From contig JAPFFF010000044.1 of the NCBI GenBank assembly GCA_039105265.1, positions 62,001-126,000 of the forward strand: a stretch of DNA of 64,000 bases, written 5' to 3'. The notes below the pieces were generated by a model. The model did not search any database. It saw only the letters and a list, made by a program, of their open reading frames with translations, and had not been told where the DNA came from. The position numbers were made by a program, and so were the translations under genes. Origin of the DNA: Tritrichomonas musculus (lineage: Eukaryota > Parabasalia > Tritrichomonadida > Tritrichomonadidae). Of this stretch, positions 20,001 to 28,981 are shown piece by piece. Position 1 is the first letter of the stretch, and the number at the start of each line of letters is the position of its first letter.

Positions 20001-21785
20001 CATGAAATTCAAGCAAATATTTTATGAAATTCAAGCAAATATTTTATGAAATTCCAGCAGATATTTTATCAAATTCCAGCAAATATTTTATGCAATTCCA
20101 GTAAATATTTTATGCAATTCCAGTAAATATTTTATAGAATTCCAGCAAATATTTTATCTAATTCCAGCAAATATTTTATAGAATTCCAGCAAATATTTTA
20201 TGCAATTCCAGCAAATATTTATCAAATTCCAGCAAATATTTATCAAATTCCAGCAAATATTTTATGCAATTCCAGCAAATATTTATCAAATTCCAGCAAA
20301 TATTTATCAAATTCCAGCAAATATTTTATGCAATTCCAGCAAATATTTTATGCAATTCCAGCAAATATTTATCAAATTCCAGCAAATATTTTATGCAATT
20401 CCAGCAAATATTTTATGCAATTCCAGCAAATATTTATCAAATTCCAGCAAATATTTTATGCAATTCCAGCAAATATTTTATGCAATTCCAGCAAATATTT
20501 TATCCAATTCCAGCAAATATTTTATAGAATTCCAGCAAATATTTTATCTAATTCCAGCAAATATTTTATTACATTCCAGCAAATATTTTATGAAATTCCA
20601 GCAAATATTTTATGCAATTCCAGCAAATATTTTATGCAATTCCAGCAAATATTTTATGAAATTCCAGCAAATATTTTATAGAATTCCAGCAAATATTTTA
20701 TGCAATTCCAGCAAAATATTTTATTACATTCCAGCAAATATTTTATGAAATTCCAGCAAATATTTTATAGAATTCCAGCAAATATTTTATAGAATTCCAG
20801 CAAATATTTTATGCAATTCCAGCAAATATTTTATAGAATTCCAGCAAATATTTTATGCAATTCCAGCAAATATTTTATCCAATTCCAGCAAATATTTTAT
20901 GCAATTCCAGCAAATATTTTATGCAATTCCAGCAAATATTTTATGAAATTCCAGCAAATATTTTATAGAATTCCAGCAAATATTTTATAGAATTCCAGCA
21001 AATATTTTATAGAATTCCAGCAAATATTTTATGCAATTCCAGCAAATATTTTATGTAAATCCAGCAAATATTTTATGCAATTCCAGCAAATATTTTATGC
21101 AATTCCAGCAAATATTTTATGTAATTCCAGCAAATATTTTATGAAATTCCAGCAAATATTTTATAGAATTCCAGCAAATATTTTATGCAATTCCAGCAAA
21201 TATTTTATACAATTCCAGCAAATATTTTATCCAATTCCAGCAAATATTTTATCCAATTCCAGCAAATATTTTATGCAATTCCAGCAAATATTTTATGCAA
21301 TTCCAGCAAATATTTTATGTAATTCCAGCAAATATTTTATGCAATTCCAGCAAATATTTTATCAAATTCCAGCAAATATTTTATCTAATTCCAGCAAATA
21401 TTTTATGCAATTCCAGCAAATATTTTATCTAATTCCAGCAAATATTTTATGAAATTCCAGCAAATATTTTATAGAATTCCAGCAAATATTTTATCTAATT
21501 CCAGCAAATATTTTATGAAATTCCAGCAAATATTTTATCTAATTCCAGCAAATATTTTATGAAATTCCAGCAAATATTTTATAGAATTCCAGCAAATATT
21601 TTATCTAATTCCAGCAAATATTTTATGAAATTCCAGCAAATATTTTATTCAATTCCAGCAAATATTTTATGAAATTCCAGCAAATATTTTATAGAATTCC
21701 AGCAAATATTTTATGCAATTCCAGCATATTTTTTTATCTAATTCCAGCAAATATTTTATGAAATTCCAGTAAATATTTTATAGCA
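20001..21785. repeat. 22-bp tandem satellite array, about 80 copies
   Basis: Unit ATTCCAGCAAATATTTTATNNA, usually 22 bp, with some 21-bp units (TATTTATCAAATTCCAGCAAA) around 20200-20450. The core is almost invariant; the bases after TTTAT vary (gca, aga, cta, cca, gaa, tac, tca). The first two units carry AAGC instead of CAGC. Both ends grade into degenerate copies. Since the unit has no stop in any of the three forward frames and 22 is not a multiple of 3, all three forward frames stay open and translate to the same 22-residue repeat (core QFQQIF / IPANIL / NSSKYF). I treat this as non-coding. Confidence 0.95.
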
Positions 21786-22204
21786 TTTTTTATTATCATT
21801 TGTAAATTCAATTTTATAAATCTTATTGTTAATGAAATTTCATTTTATTTTATATTTCATTTAAAAAACAAATGTTTTATAAAATCTGAACCTATTTTTT
21901 TTATTACATTTCAAATAAGCAATTAATAAAATATGAGCAAATTTTTAATGACATTTGAACCATCATCATTTAAATGGAATTTATTGAATTTTTTTTTTTA
22001 TCCAATTTCATTCTATTTAAAATATAGTTTTGATCATTTTTTCTTAAATAATTTCGTTAAATAATTTATAAAATTCTTTTCAAGTTTATTTATTACATTT
22101 CAACTAAAAATTCATAAAGTTTAAATACAACGATTTGATGATATTTCATACACTTTTGTTTAATATAATTCCAACTTTTTATTTTAAATCCAGTTTCAAA
22201 TGGT
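21786..22204. other. degenerate satellite edge
   Basis: AT-rich DNA with scattered phrases like TTATTACATTTCAACTAAAAATTC and AAATATGAGCAAATTTTTAATGACATT that resemble worn satellite units. It abuts the kinase reading frame, and no initiation codon for that frame lies in it. Confidence 0.5.
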
Positions 22205-23284
22205 TTGAAAGTTCCACCAATACAAAATGCCGCCCAAGCCCAAAAAGAAGATGATAAAAAATTAATTGATGAACTGAAATCGCAATTAGCTGCAAAAATC
22301 AAAGAATTAGACGATCTTCAACAAATTTCTGAAAATCAAAAATCTAAAATTGAACAGCTTAATGATGAAATTTTACGGCTCAAAAGGAGTCAATCATCAA
22401 CTCAACCGCAAAAAGGATTCAGCTTGCAAATTCTTGACGATAATGCATTGGATGAGTTAGAAACAATTGAAGAGCTCGATTATAATAACAATGGGAAAAT
22501 CCTTAAAGTTGCAAAGAAAGCATTCTATGTTCTCAAAGTTATGAACACATCCAATAAAACACATCAGCAGTTCAAGCAATTCATCAAGGAATATGAAATC
22601 ATGAACATGCTTGAGCACCCAAACATACTCAAAGCATTTGGTATTTATTTAAGCAGCAAGAATCGGCCACCATCGATTCTACTTGAATTCTGCAAATGTA
22701 ACCTCGAAGCTGCAATAAATGACAAGCTATTTTCCAATGTCGACATCGCCTTTGTAATCTACCAAATTGCAGAAGGAATGAAGTACGTCCACAAGCTTAA
22801 AATCATTCACAGGAACTTGAAACCAACAAACATTCTCATTGCAACCGATGGAACAATCAAGATCTCAGATTTCGGTATTTCAAAGTTGATGACTCCAGAA
22901 GAAATTACAATGACAATGGGAGCTGGCACACAAAAGTTCATGGCTCCAGAAATCATCAATGAAGTAGAATACAATGAAAAAGTCGACGTTTACTCATTTG
23001 GAGTTTTGGTGTTCTACATTCTCAGTGGAGGAAAGATGCCAAAAATCACTGTGACACAAATCGGAACAGGAAAGAAAGCTGAAATTCCATCCGATTTCAC
23101 TCAATCTGCAAAAGATCTCATCAATGAATGCTGGAACTTTAATCCAGCAGATCGTCCAAGCTTTGAAGACATCTGCCGAAAACTGATTTTAAATGCAGGC
23201 TCATTGTTGAATTTCACAAATCAGGAAACCAAAAACGTCAATGATCTCATCAAAAATCATCAGCAAAGAATTCCACCTTACTAA
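22205..23284 (+). CDS. coiled-coil pseudokinase, 5' end missing or unclear
   Basis: An open frame of about 359 codons. Residues about 12-62 are coiled coil (KKLIDELKSQLAAKIKELDD). Residues about 85-335 are a TKL-like kinase fold: YVLKV lysine (about 111), SDFGISK (222-224), MAPE (247-249), and RPSFEDICRKL. The catalytic loop reads HRNLKPTN, with Asn in place of the proton-acceptor Asp, and there is no clear glycine-rich loop, so it is probably catalytically dead. The frame is open from 22169, but contains no ATG until inside the kinase fold (MNTSNK), and upstream lies the satellite edge. The 5' end was probably lost or displaced by repeat DNA; a spliced start cannot be excluded. Confidence 0.7.
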   Translation: MKVPPIQNAAQAQKEDDKKLIDELKSQLAAKIKELDDLQQISENQKSKIEQLNDEILRLKRSQSSTQPQKGFSLQILDDNALDELETIEELDYNNNGKILKVAKKAFYVLKVMNTSNKTHQQFKQFIKEYEIMNMLEHPNILKAFGIYLSSKNRPPSILLEFCKCNLEAAINDKLFSNVDIAFVIYQIAEGMKYVHKLKIIHRNLKPTNILIATDGTIKISDFGISKLMTPEEITMTMGAGTQKFMAPEIINEVEYNEKVDVYSFGVLVFYILSGGKMPKITVTQIGTGKKAEIPSDFTQSAKDLINECWNFNPADRPSFEDICRKLILNAGSLLNFTNQETKNVNDLIKNHQQRIPPY

Positions 23285-23328
23285 GCACAAGAAATGCAAA
23301 ATCTAAATCACTAAACTAAACTGACTTA

Positions 23329-23361
<33 letters not shown>

Positions 23362-23880
23362 GTTATATTTTCAAAACATTCTTCTTGGATAAATATGCAG
23401 AATTTGAAAATTTCTTTCTTTATGAGAAAGTTATTCACAATTGGCACTCTTTATAGTAATTTTTAATGACTAATTTTTTGAATAACTCAATATTAAAAGT
23501 CTAATCAAAAACGATAAGACACTTATAAACCATTCAATTCAATTTTTTTTTTCAAATAGTTTATAAAATATCGTTGATTGAATTTTTCACTTTTTGAAAG
23601 AAGCATTTTTTTCTAACCAAAAAATTGGCAGAACATTAATCGCAGCGAATTAGACGTGAATTTTCACTAGGCCTTTACTCTACCAATTCATAAATCAGTA
23701 GTATTTATCAAGGCATTGGAGCAATAAAAATTATGGTATAATTCGCAGTGTTCATTGCATTACGATCAAAGCAAAAAAAAAAAAAATTAAAATATAGAAT
23801 TTTTTATAAACCATTGAAAATGTGTCTTATCGTTTTTGATTAGACTTTATTTGTGCTTATAATTTTATAAAAAAACAGTA
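23285..23880. other. intergenic with poly-T tract and inverted-repeat element
   Basis: A 29-base T run at 23333-23361, then the inverted-repeat element at 23496-23848. No gene seen. This DNA forms the left flank of the Polinton. Confidence 0.6.
23496..23848. mobile_element. 353-bp MITE-like element with 27-bp perfect inverted ends
   Basis: 23496-23522 (beginning AAAGTCTAATCAAAAACG) is the exact reverse complement of 23822-23848. The interior is non-coding. Its ends differ from those of the 9025-9275 element, so it belongs to another family. No clear target duplication. Confidence 0.65.
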
Positions 23881-23885
23881 AATGA
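23881..23885. repeat. target site duplication AATGA, left copy
   Basis: AATGA directly precedes the Polinton end AGTTAGTATATAAAAG and is repeated at 43767-43771 directly after the other end. Confidence 0.8.
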
Positions 23886-24143
23886 AGTTAGTATATAAAA
23901 GTCATGATTTCGGTACAAGTCCCGAAACCCTGACTTTTTGCCAAAATCACCGAGCCCTTACAAATGCCGACTTACAATTTCATTTATCACGCATAACATA
24001 AAATTTAATGGTAAAAATGACCTCCTAAACCAATAATTGCTCACAAATTAAATTTATACATTATAATTTATGCGAATGCATAAATGCAAATGTATTAAAG
24101 CGAATGCATAAATGCAAACCGAAAATAATTTTTAAAAAATTTT

Positions 24144-24530
24144 AATAACCGTCCGCAGATTCCAACTAACGAATTAATTTTTAATAACCGTCCGCAGATT
24201 CCAACTAACGAATTAATTTTAATAACCGTCCGCAGATTCCAACTAACGAATTAATTTTTAATAACCGTCCGCAGATTCCAACTAACGAATTAATTTTAAT
24301 AACCGTCCGCAGATTCCAACTAACGAATTAATTTTAATAACCGTCCGCAGATTCCAACTAACGAATTAATTTTAATAACCGTCCGCAGATTCCAACTAAC
24401 GAATTAATTTTTAATAACCGTCCGCAGATTCCAACTAACGAATTAATTTTTAATAACCGTCCGCAGATTCCGCAAATAACGAATAAAATTTTAATAACCG
24501 TCCGCAGATTCCGCAAATAACCGTTATATA
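24144..24530. repeat. 38-bp minisatellite in left TIR, 10 units
   Basis: Unit of 38-39 bp containing AATAACCGTCCGCAGATTCC then AACTAACGAATTAATTTT. Starts at 24144, 24183, 24221, 24260, 24298, 24336, 24374, 24413, 24452 and 24493, plus a degenerate unit near 24573. The last units carry CGCAAATAAC in place of AACTAACG. Confidence 0.92.
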
Positions 24531-24826
24531 TAAATTAGAATCTGCTAACCGCTGCGGAACATTGAAATTAATAATAACCGTCCGCATATTCCGCAAATAA
24601 CAAAAATTTTATAAAAATTTTTTCGAAAAAAATATTTTATAAATAAACGTTCTCCAAAAAAAATTTTATAAATAAACGTTCTCAAAAAAAAAAATTTTAT
24701 AAATAAACGTTCTCCAAAAAGAAAATATTTTATAAATATTTTTATATAGCATTTCAATAAAATTTTTTATGTGATTTATTTTTATATATTTAATTTTTTA
24801 TCACATATAAAATAGACATAAGAAAA

Positions 24827-25258
24827 ATGCCAATCCCACATTTCAATACAACCGAGTTTTTTATTAATGAAAACGAACTTATCATAAGCAATAATGAAAA
24901 CGAACCTATCATATATGAAGGAACTGATGGTTCCCGGGACTCCGTCCTAGGACCTCTAGGTCCCGCGACTACGTCGTTTTATGAAGCTTATACAGAATAT
25001 AAACGTATATTAGATGAATTGAATATTATTATTAATAATAAATGTGCTGAATGGAAATCTATGGTAATAAATCATTATAATAATGACGATATCATGAGTA
25101 TAATAATTGAAGATGCTCAACGATATCAAAATATATTATCAGTATTCTATGATATAATTAATAGTAATAATTCTATTGATACTAATGACAAAGATGAATT
25201 ATTAGAATATATAGCTGAATTAAATTTTGAATGTGAAGAATCTTTACAATATGATTAA
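24827..25258 (+). CDS. Polinton TIR-encoded protein, left copy, unknown function
   Basis: A 143-aa acidic, helix-rich protein lying wholly inside the terminal repeat, so the element carries two copies (the other is 42546-42977). The two proteins differ at one residue (Val or Ala in ILS-FYD). The N-terminal third holds a Gly/Pro/Ser-rich stretch (GTDGSRDSVLGPLGPATT) whose DNA, 24920-24976, is four hairpin modules in a row. The remainder (FYEAYTEYKRILDELN and onward) is predicted helical. I do not recognise a family. Location at both ends suggests an early or end-associated role such as terminal protein or regulator, which is speculation. Confidence 0.7.
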   Translation: MPIPHFNTTEFFINENELIISNNENEPIIYEGTDGSRDSVLGPLGPATTSFYEAYTEYKRILDELNIIINNKCAEWKSMVINHYNNDDIMSIIIEDAQRYQNILSVFYDIINSNNSIDTNDKDELLEYIAELNFECEESLQYD

Positions 25259-25305
25259 ATGATTATAATATTTTTAAAATTAAAAATATTTTATAAATAT
25301 TTAAA

Positions 25306-25596
25306 ATGGATAGTGAATTTTCAAATATAAAACATTGGGTAAAAGGCATTCAAAATATGATTTATAAATATCCACATGAGTATCATCATTATATACAAAA
25401 TATTAAAAACTTATTTGTAAATAAATTAACCGAAGATAATAAGAATGAAACCGTTAATAACCTATTATTATTAAATGAGTTCGAACAAACAATTCAAAAT
25501 ATGCTTTATCAATATGAAACACTAACAAATGATATTTTAAAATATATAACTTCAATGCAATATAAATTAACAGGTATAACAATATTAAATGATTAG
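25306..25596 (+). CDS. Polinton small protein, unknown
   Basis: A 96-aa, entirely helical-looking protein (MDSEFSNIKHWVKG start) beginning immediately inside the left terminal repeat, 47 bases after the TIR gene and in the same direction. No motif recognised. Its size, helicity and similar spacing suggest it is related in type to the TIR gene product, but no sequence similarity is evident. Confidence 0.6.
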   Translation: MDSEFSNIKHWVKGIQNMIYKYPHEYHHYIQNIKNLFVNKLTEDNKNETVNNLLLLNEFEQTIQNMLYQYETLTNDILKYITSMQYKLTGITILND

Positions 25597-25674
25597 ACTA
25601 ATTTATTTTTCAATTATACCTCAGGTTTAAAGTCCGTTCACATATCATAATATAGATATTTAATAATATAATAA

Positions 25675-27144
25675 ATGTCAATATTAAGGAACTTTCAGTT
25701 CCCGGGACCTATCGGTCTTACAAGAACCAATTTTAAAGGTGTGAAACTTGATAAACTTAATCAATATATAAGATTAATTAATGAATCATTAAACGAACAA
25801 ATTAATATATCTACGTCATGGCAAGGTTCAGTTTCAAATTTAAAGAATTTCTTAAATGATAATAATTTTGCACTATATGAAGGTTCAAGAATAAATGATA
25901 AATCAATTTCAAATTTCGTTTCTAGATTAAATAATTTTCAAAACAAAAACTATAATTTAAATTTTTTAGCAATTAATAAAATGAATAAATCGAAAATTCC
26001 GCAATTAATAAATAATGTTTCTCAATTAAACCAAATGCGGGATCAATCATACGCTAGCTTGGCAGAAAATAACATTAATAAGAAAGACTTAACGAAAGCA
26101 TTAACTGATATGGCGTTTTATCGTGAAAGAATGGAGGCAATTAAACCAACGAAAAAGGCTAAACAAAATAAATACGGTAATGTTGGTATGGATGACTTAA
26201 TTAATATTGTCTCTAAATTAAATCAAGATGTTAAACAAATTAAAGATGCTCAAAGTGTTGTAAGCGCTAATGAATGGATTAATCGTCATGGATACGATGA
26301 TTTATATGAAGCTACTGGTCGAGATTTAGATGGTGATGGAACACCTGAAGTTGTCGTACAAACAAAAGCAGGTAAGAAACCTGTAATCGTTAATGGATAT
26401 ACAACCGTTCCGTCATTATTCCCATATCGCAATGCTTATTATAAAGCTTACCCATCTGTGGACCAACGTAAAGAAGCTCATAAACAAGGTATAAACTTAA
26501 GAGGATTTATTAATAATATATATCATCCTGATTTTGATGAAACAGGTCGTTCAGTCATTAATTATTCAGGTGAAGGTTGGCAAGACTTTGAAACAAGATT
26601 AAAAGCTGCTGGTATCGATGAAAAGCACTTAATCAAACCAAAGAAACGTTCAACTTATCAGGCATTTGTTGGTAAGTGTATCTCTCCAATTTATCAAGGT
26701 ATCAAATACCTCAACGGTGTAAAATTACCATTCACTCTTACACAAATGGCAACGGTTATATGGAATCAATTTGCTTTACTTCCTGCAATGGTTTATGTTT
26801 ATGGTGAAAGTGTTATGAATGTTAATGAGGATCAATGGAAGACTTTAAGAGGAAAGAAAGCTGTAAAAGAATCTATTGAGTTCATAGTTCACGATTATTT
26901 AATTAATCCTGTAAAAATTGGTGAATTTGTCCCTACAGCGTGTGAAATGTGTAATAAATCCGGACTACCAGTTAACCCTGAACATATTCCATTAGTTGCT
27001 AAAGCAACAATTGCAATAATACTTCGAGGAATAAATGCATTACCACCAAATCCAAGTGATTTTAATAAATGGTTTGATGCTAACGTTCAATCACAAGTAC
27101 AAGCATTACAAACATCAGCAATTGTAGAAGAACCTGAAGAATAA
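25675..27144 (+). CDS. Polinton 489-aa structural-type protein, unknown
   Basis: N-terminal helical half with repeated NNVSQLNQ/IVSKLNQ phrases, then a distinct module around residues 205-260 with RDLDGDGTPEVVV, a DxDGDG motif of the kind that binds calcium, and VNGYTTVPSLFPYRNAYYKAYP, followed by a globular C-terminal part with a hydrophobic patch (LPFTLTQMATVIWNQFALL). The first codons include hairpin modules at 25688-25717 (residues FQFPGPIGL). Its position next to the ATPase fits a virion or assembly role. Family not recognised; function inferred from context only. Confidence 0.65.
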   Translation: MSILRNFQFPGPIGLTRTNFKGVKLDKLNQYIRLINESLNEQINISTSWQGSVSNLKNFLNDNNFALYEGSRINDKSISNFVSRLNNFQNKNYNLNFLAINKMNKSKIPQLINNVSQLNQMRDQSYASLAENNINKKDLTKALTDMAFYRERMEAIKPTKKAKQNKYGNVGMDDLINIVSKLNQDVKQIKDAQSVVSANEWINRHGYDDLYEATGRDLDGDGTPEVVVQTKAGKKPVIVNGYTTVPSLFPYRNAYYKAYPSVDQRKEAHKQGINLRGFINNIYHPDFDETGRSVINYSGEGWQDFETRLKAAGIDEKHLIKPKKRSTYQAFVGKCISPIYQGIKYLNGVKLPFTLTQMATVIWNQFALLPAMVYVYGESVMNVNEDQWKTLRGKKAVKESIEFIVHDYLINPVKIGEFVPTACEMCNKSGLPVNPEHIPLVAKATIAIILRGINALPPNPSDFNKWFDANVQSQVQALQTSAIVEEPEE

Positions 27145-27247
27145 ATTTTAAGAAATGTGTTAATATCTAATTTCAGTTAATGATTAATAAACATAAAATA
27201 TATATTTATCAATAATTAAAATAAACTTTAACATTAATATATAGAAA

Positions 27248-28087
27248 ATGAACACATCATTAGAGAATATGGTTAAAAACCATGTAATGAATACGTTAAA
27301 AACGTATGCTATGGAAACAAACGAAAACTTAATAAGTGAAATACACCCAGAAGTTAATATTAGGTTAAATAGTGTTAATGTAATTGTTGGCAAGCAATCA
27401 TCCGGAAAAACAGTTATAGCTTTAAAGGAAATAATAAAATTAGGGGTATTAAATACTCATCATCTATTAGTATATATTACAAAAGACGGCAAAGAAACAG
27501 ACCAAACATTTTTGGCACTAAAACCTCTTCTAATGATTCCTTACGTTATCGTTAGTGAAAAAGAAGCCGTCGAATTCACGAAAGATTTAATCTCAGCAAA
27601 GAATTTATATAACCTTATCAAACGGGAAAACTTGCAGGATAGAATCGATGACCAACAAAAAGAGGATATGTTCCAAATGTTAGCAATAAATGATTTTAAT
27701 AAAAATATATTGCATACCATAGTGTTATTCGATGATATTTCTAATAGTAAATTATTTTCAAGTGAAGAATCATATTTTAGTCAATTGATTCGTCGATGTC
27801 GTCATGTTAATATTTCATTCTTTCTATTAATTCAAGGATGGAAAGGTCTAAAACCGCATGTTAAAAATGAAATATCAACATTATTTATATTTCCATGTTT
27901 TAATAAACAACAATTACATTATATTTATTCTCAATCAGCAAGTAATTTAGCATTTGATGAGTTTTATGAAATGTATTCAAAAATATTAAAACGAAAAACA
28001 GAAAATAAGGAATGTCATCCTTATATGTTAGTAAATGTTGTTGATGGAGGTGATACATCAATTGAACTTGACGAAGTTGTTTCCTGA
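27248..28087 (+). CDS. Polinton packaging ATPase (FtsK/HerA, A32-like)
   Basis: A 279-aa ATPase. Walker A is VGKQSSGKT (residues 48-55 region), Walker B is HTIVLFDD (about 156-163), followed by SQLIRRCRHVNISFFLLIQ, which resembles the sensor strand of A32/FtsK-HerA ATPases. Size is normal for viral genome-packaging ATPases of the PRD1-adenovirus-like lineage, which drive DNA into capsids. The 3' end overlaps the convergent small gene 28021-28440 by 67 bases. Confidence 0.9.
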   Translation: MNTSLENMVKNHVMNTLKTYAMETNENLISEIHPEVNIRLNSVNVIVGKQSSGKTVIALKEIIKLGVLNTHHLLVYITKDGKETDQTFLALKPLLMIPYVIVSEKEAVEFTKDLISAKNLYNLIKRENLQDRIDDQQKEDMFQMLAINDFNKNILHTIVLFDDISNSKLFSSEESYFSQLIRRCRHVNISFFLLIQGWKGLKPHVKNEISTLFIFPCFNKQQLHYIYSQSASNLAFDEFYEMYSKILKRKTENKECHPYMLVNVVDGGDTSIELDEVVS

Positions 28088-28440
28088 ATAAATGTTATAA
28101 TTTTATTTACAGTTTCTTTAATTTCTTTGATTTCACTTTCTAATAAAAGAGTCTTGCTTCGAACGAAGTTCTCAAGCTCTGCTGTCTTCAAGTCGCTTTC
28201 AAGTTCTTTATTACTAGAAATACCTGTTGACTTTTCATCAATACCTTCCCATTTCTTCAACATTAAGACACCTTTTATTTTTGTTATTCTATATCCGTCA
28301 ATCTTATACATTTTGTTTAATTTATGAGTAGTTAATTTATCCACTTCATCTTTATTTTTTGAATACCATAAATTAAATTCATCTACTGTTTTAAATTCTT
28401 TTAAGTAGTTTTTAATTGGTTCAATAACTTTTAAATCCAT
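28021..28440 (-). CDS. Polinton 139-aa coiled-coil protein
   Basis: Start taken at ATG 28440 (MDLKVIEPIKNYLKEFK). The N-terminal part (EFNLWYSKNKDEVDKL, KMYKIDGYRITKIKGVLMLK) looks like a small basic domain; the C-terminal half (KELESDLKTAELENFV, LLLESEIKEIKETVNKI) is coiled coil, then a Ser/Thr tail. Its last 67 bases overlap the ATPase gene antisense. Possibly DNA-binding or a capsid accessory protein; not recognised. Confidence 0.65.
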   Translation of the reverse strand: MDLKVIEPIKNYLKEFKTVDEFNLWYSKNKDEVDKLTTHKLNKMYKIDGYRITKIKGVLMLKKWEGIDEKSTGISSNKELESDLKTAELENFVRSKTLLLESEIKEIKETVNKIITFIQETTSSSSIDVSPPSTTFTNI

Positions 28441-28492
28441 TTGATATATTATAAAAATATTAAATTTTATTTGAAGAAAAATAATAATTAAA

Positions 28493-28636
28493 ATGAATAT
28501 ATCAAATCTGTTTCTCGGCTGTCTCACAGTCATCGAATTTATAAATTTATTGCTTCGTATTGTTAAACTATCTGCTACATTAAACGATAAACCCCCTGAA
28601 TTAACTGATGAAATGAGGAAACGACTTTATTCTTAA
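28493..28636 (+). CDS. Polinton small membrane-type protein (47 aa)
   Basis: ATG at 28493, TAA at 28634-28636. One hydrophobic segment (NLFLGCLTVIEFINLLLRIV) is followed by a short polar tail ending RKRLYS. It lies in a gap between two minus-strand genes, with the 53-base spacer upstream typical of the element's promoters. Small single-span proteins are common in related viruses; the call is tentative because of its size. Confidence 0.4.
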   Translation: MNISNLFLGCLTVIEFINLLLRIVKLSATLNDKPPELTDEMRKRLYS

Positions 28637-28644
28637 ATATTTAA

Positions 28645-28926
28645 TCATTCTTTCAATAATGGTATGTCGAAACGTCTAACTCCTCCACCGTTCGCTCCAA
28701 CTAAATTACCTCCTTTATAACTTACTTTATTATTTAATTTACCGATACCACTTCCAACTTTACTTATTACATCACCAATATCTCCACCAATTAGACCGCC
28801 TGCTTGATTAATCAATGGTGCAAATTTACTAACAGTTTCAACTGCTTTTTTCACTTTCGGTACTATTTTTCCAATAACATTTTTAGCCCCGCTAATAATA
28901 TTTTTGAACCAACTTCCAAATGCCAT
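28645..28926 (-). CDS. Polinton small glycine-rich capsid-accessory candidate (MAFGSW type)
   Basis: A 93-aa protein from ATG 28926, MAFGSWFKNIISGAKNVIG, with an amphipathic, basic N-terminal half and a glycine-rich C-terminal half (LIGGDIGDVISKVGSGIG, NLVGANGGGV). It shares the MAFGSW start with the 74-aa protein at 36340-36564. Size, basic amphipathic helix and proximity to the capsid gene recall adenovirus protein VI or X-type cement peptides, but this is analogy only. It is divergently transcribed from the capsid gene, 55 bases apart. Confidence 0.6.
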   Translation of the reverse strand: MAFGSWFKNIISGAKNVIGKIVPKVKKAVETVSKFAPLINQAGGLIGGDIGDVISKVGSGIGKLNNKVSYKGGNLVGANGGGVRRFDIPLLKE

Positions 28927-28981
28927 ATTTCGATAATGTAAAAATTTTAAAAATGATTTTAATTTTTTTCTATTATTCAAA

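Larger units (their letters stand above)
23886..25302. repeat. left terminal inverted repeat of the Polinton
   Basis: 1,417 bp, matching 42502-43766 in reverse. In order: unique outer 250 bp; two copies of a GCGAATGCATAAATGCAAA phrase (about 24060-24120); a 38-39-bp minisatellite; four copies of a phrase around AAATAAACGTTCTC (24640-24740); and a complete gene. The inner border falls just before the next gene's ATG at 25306. The noncoding outer part (23886-24826) may hold the origin and packaging signals expected at Polinton ends, but this is not shown. Confidence 0.9.

Noticed and set aside
20001-21785. CRISPR array or repeat-protein gene
   Set aside because: Units are contiguous with no unique spacers, and all three forward frames are open only because the unit has no stop codon; the setting is satellite-like.
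24144-24530. CRISPR-like array
   Set aside because: 38-39-bp units abut directly, without spacers, and occur in both terminal repeats of a Polinton: a minisatellite.
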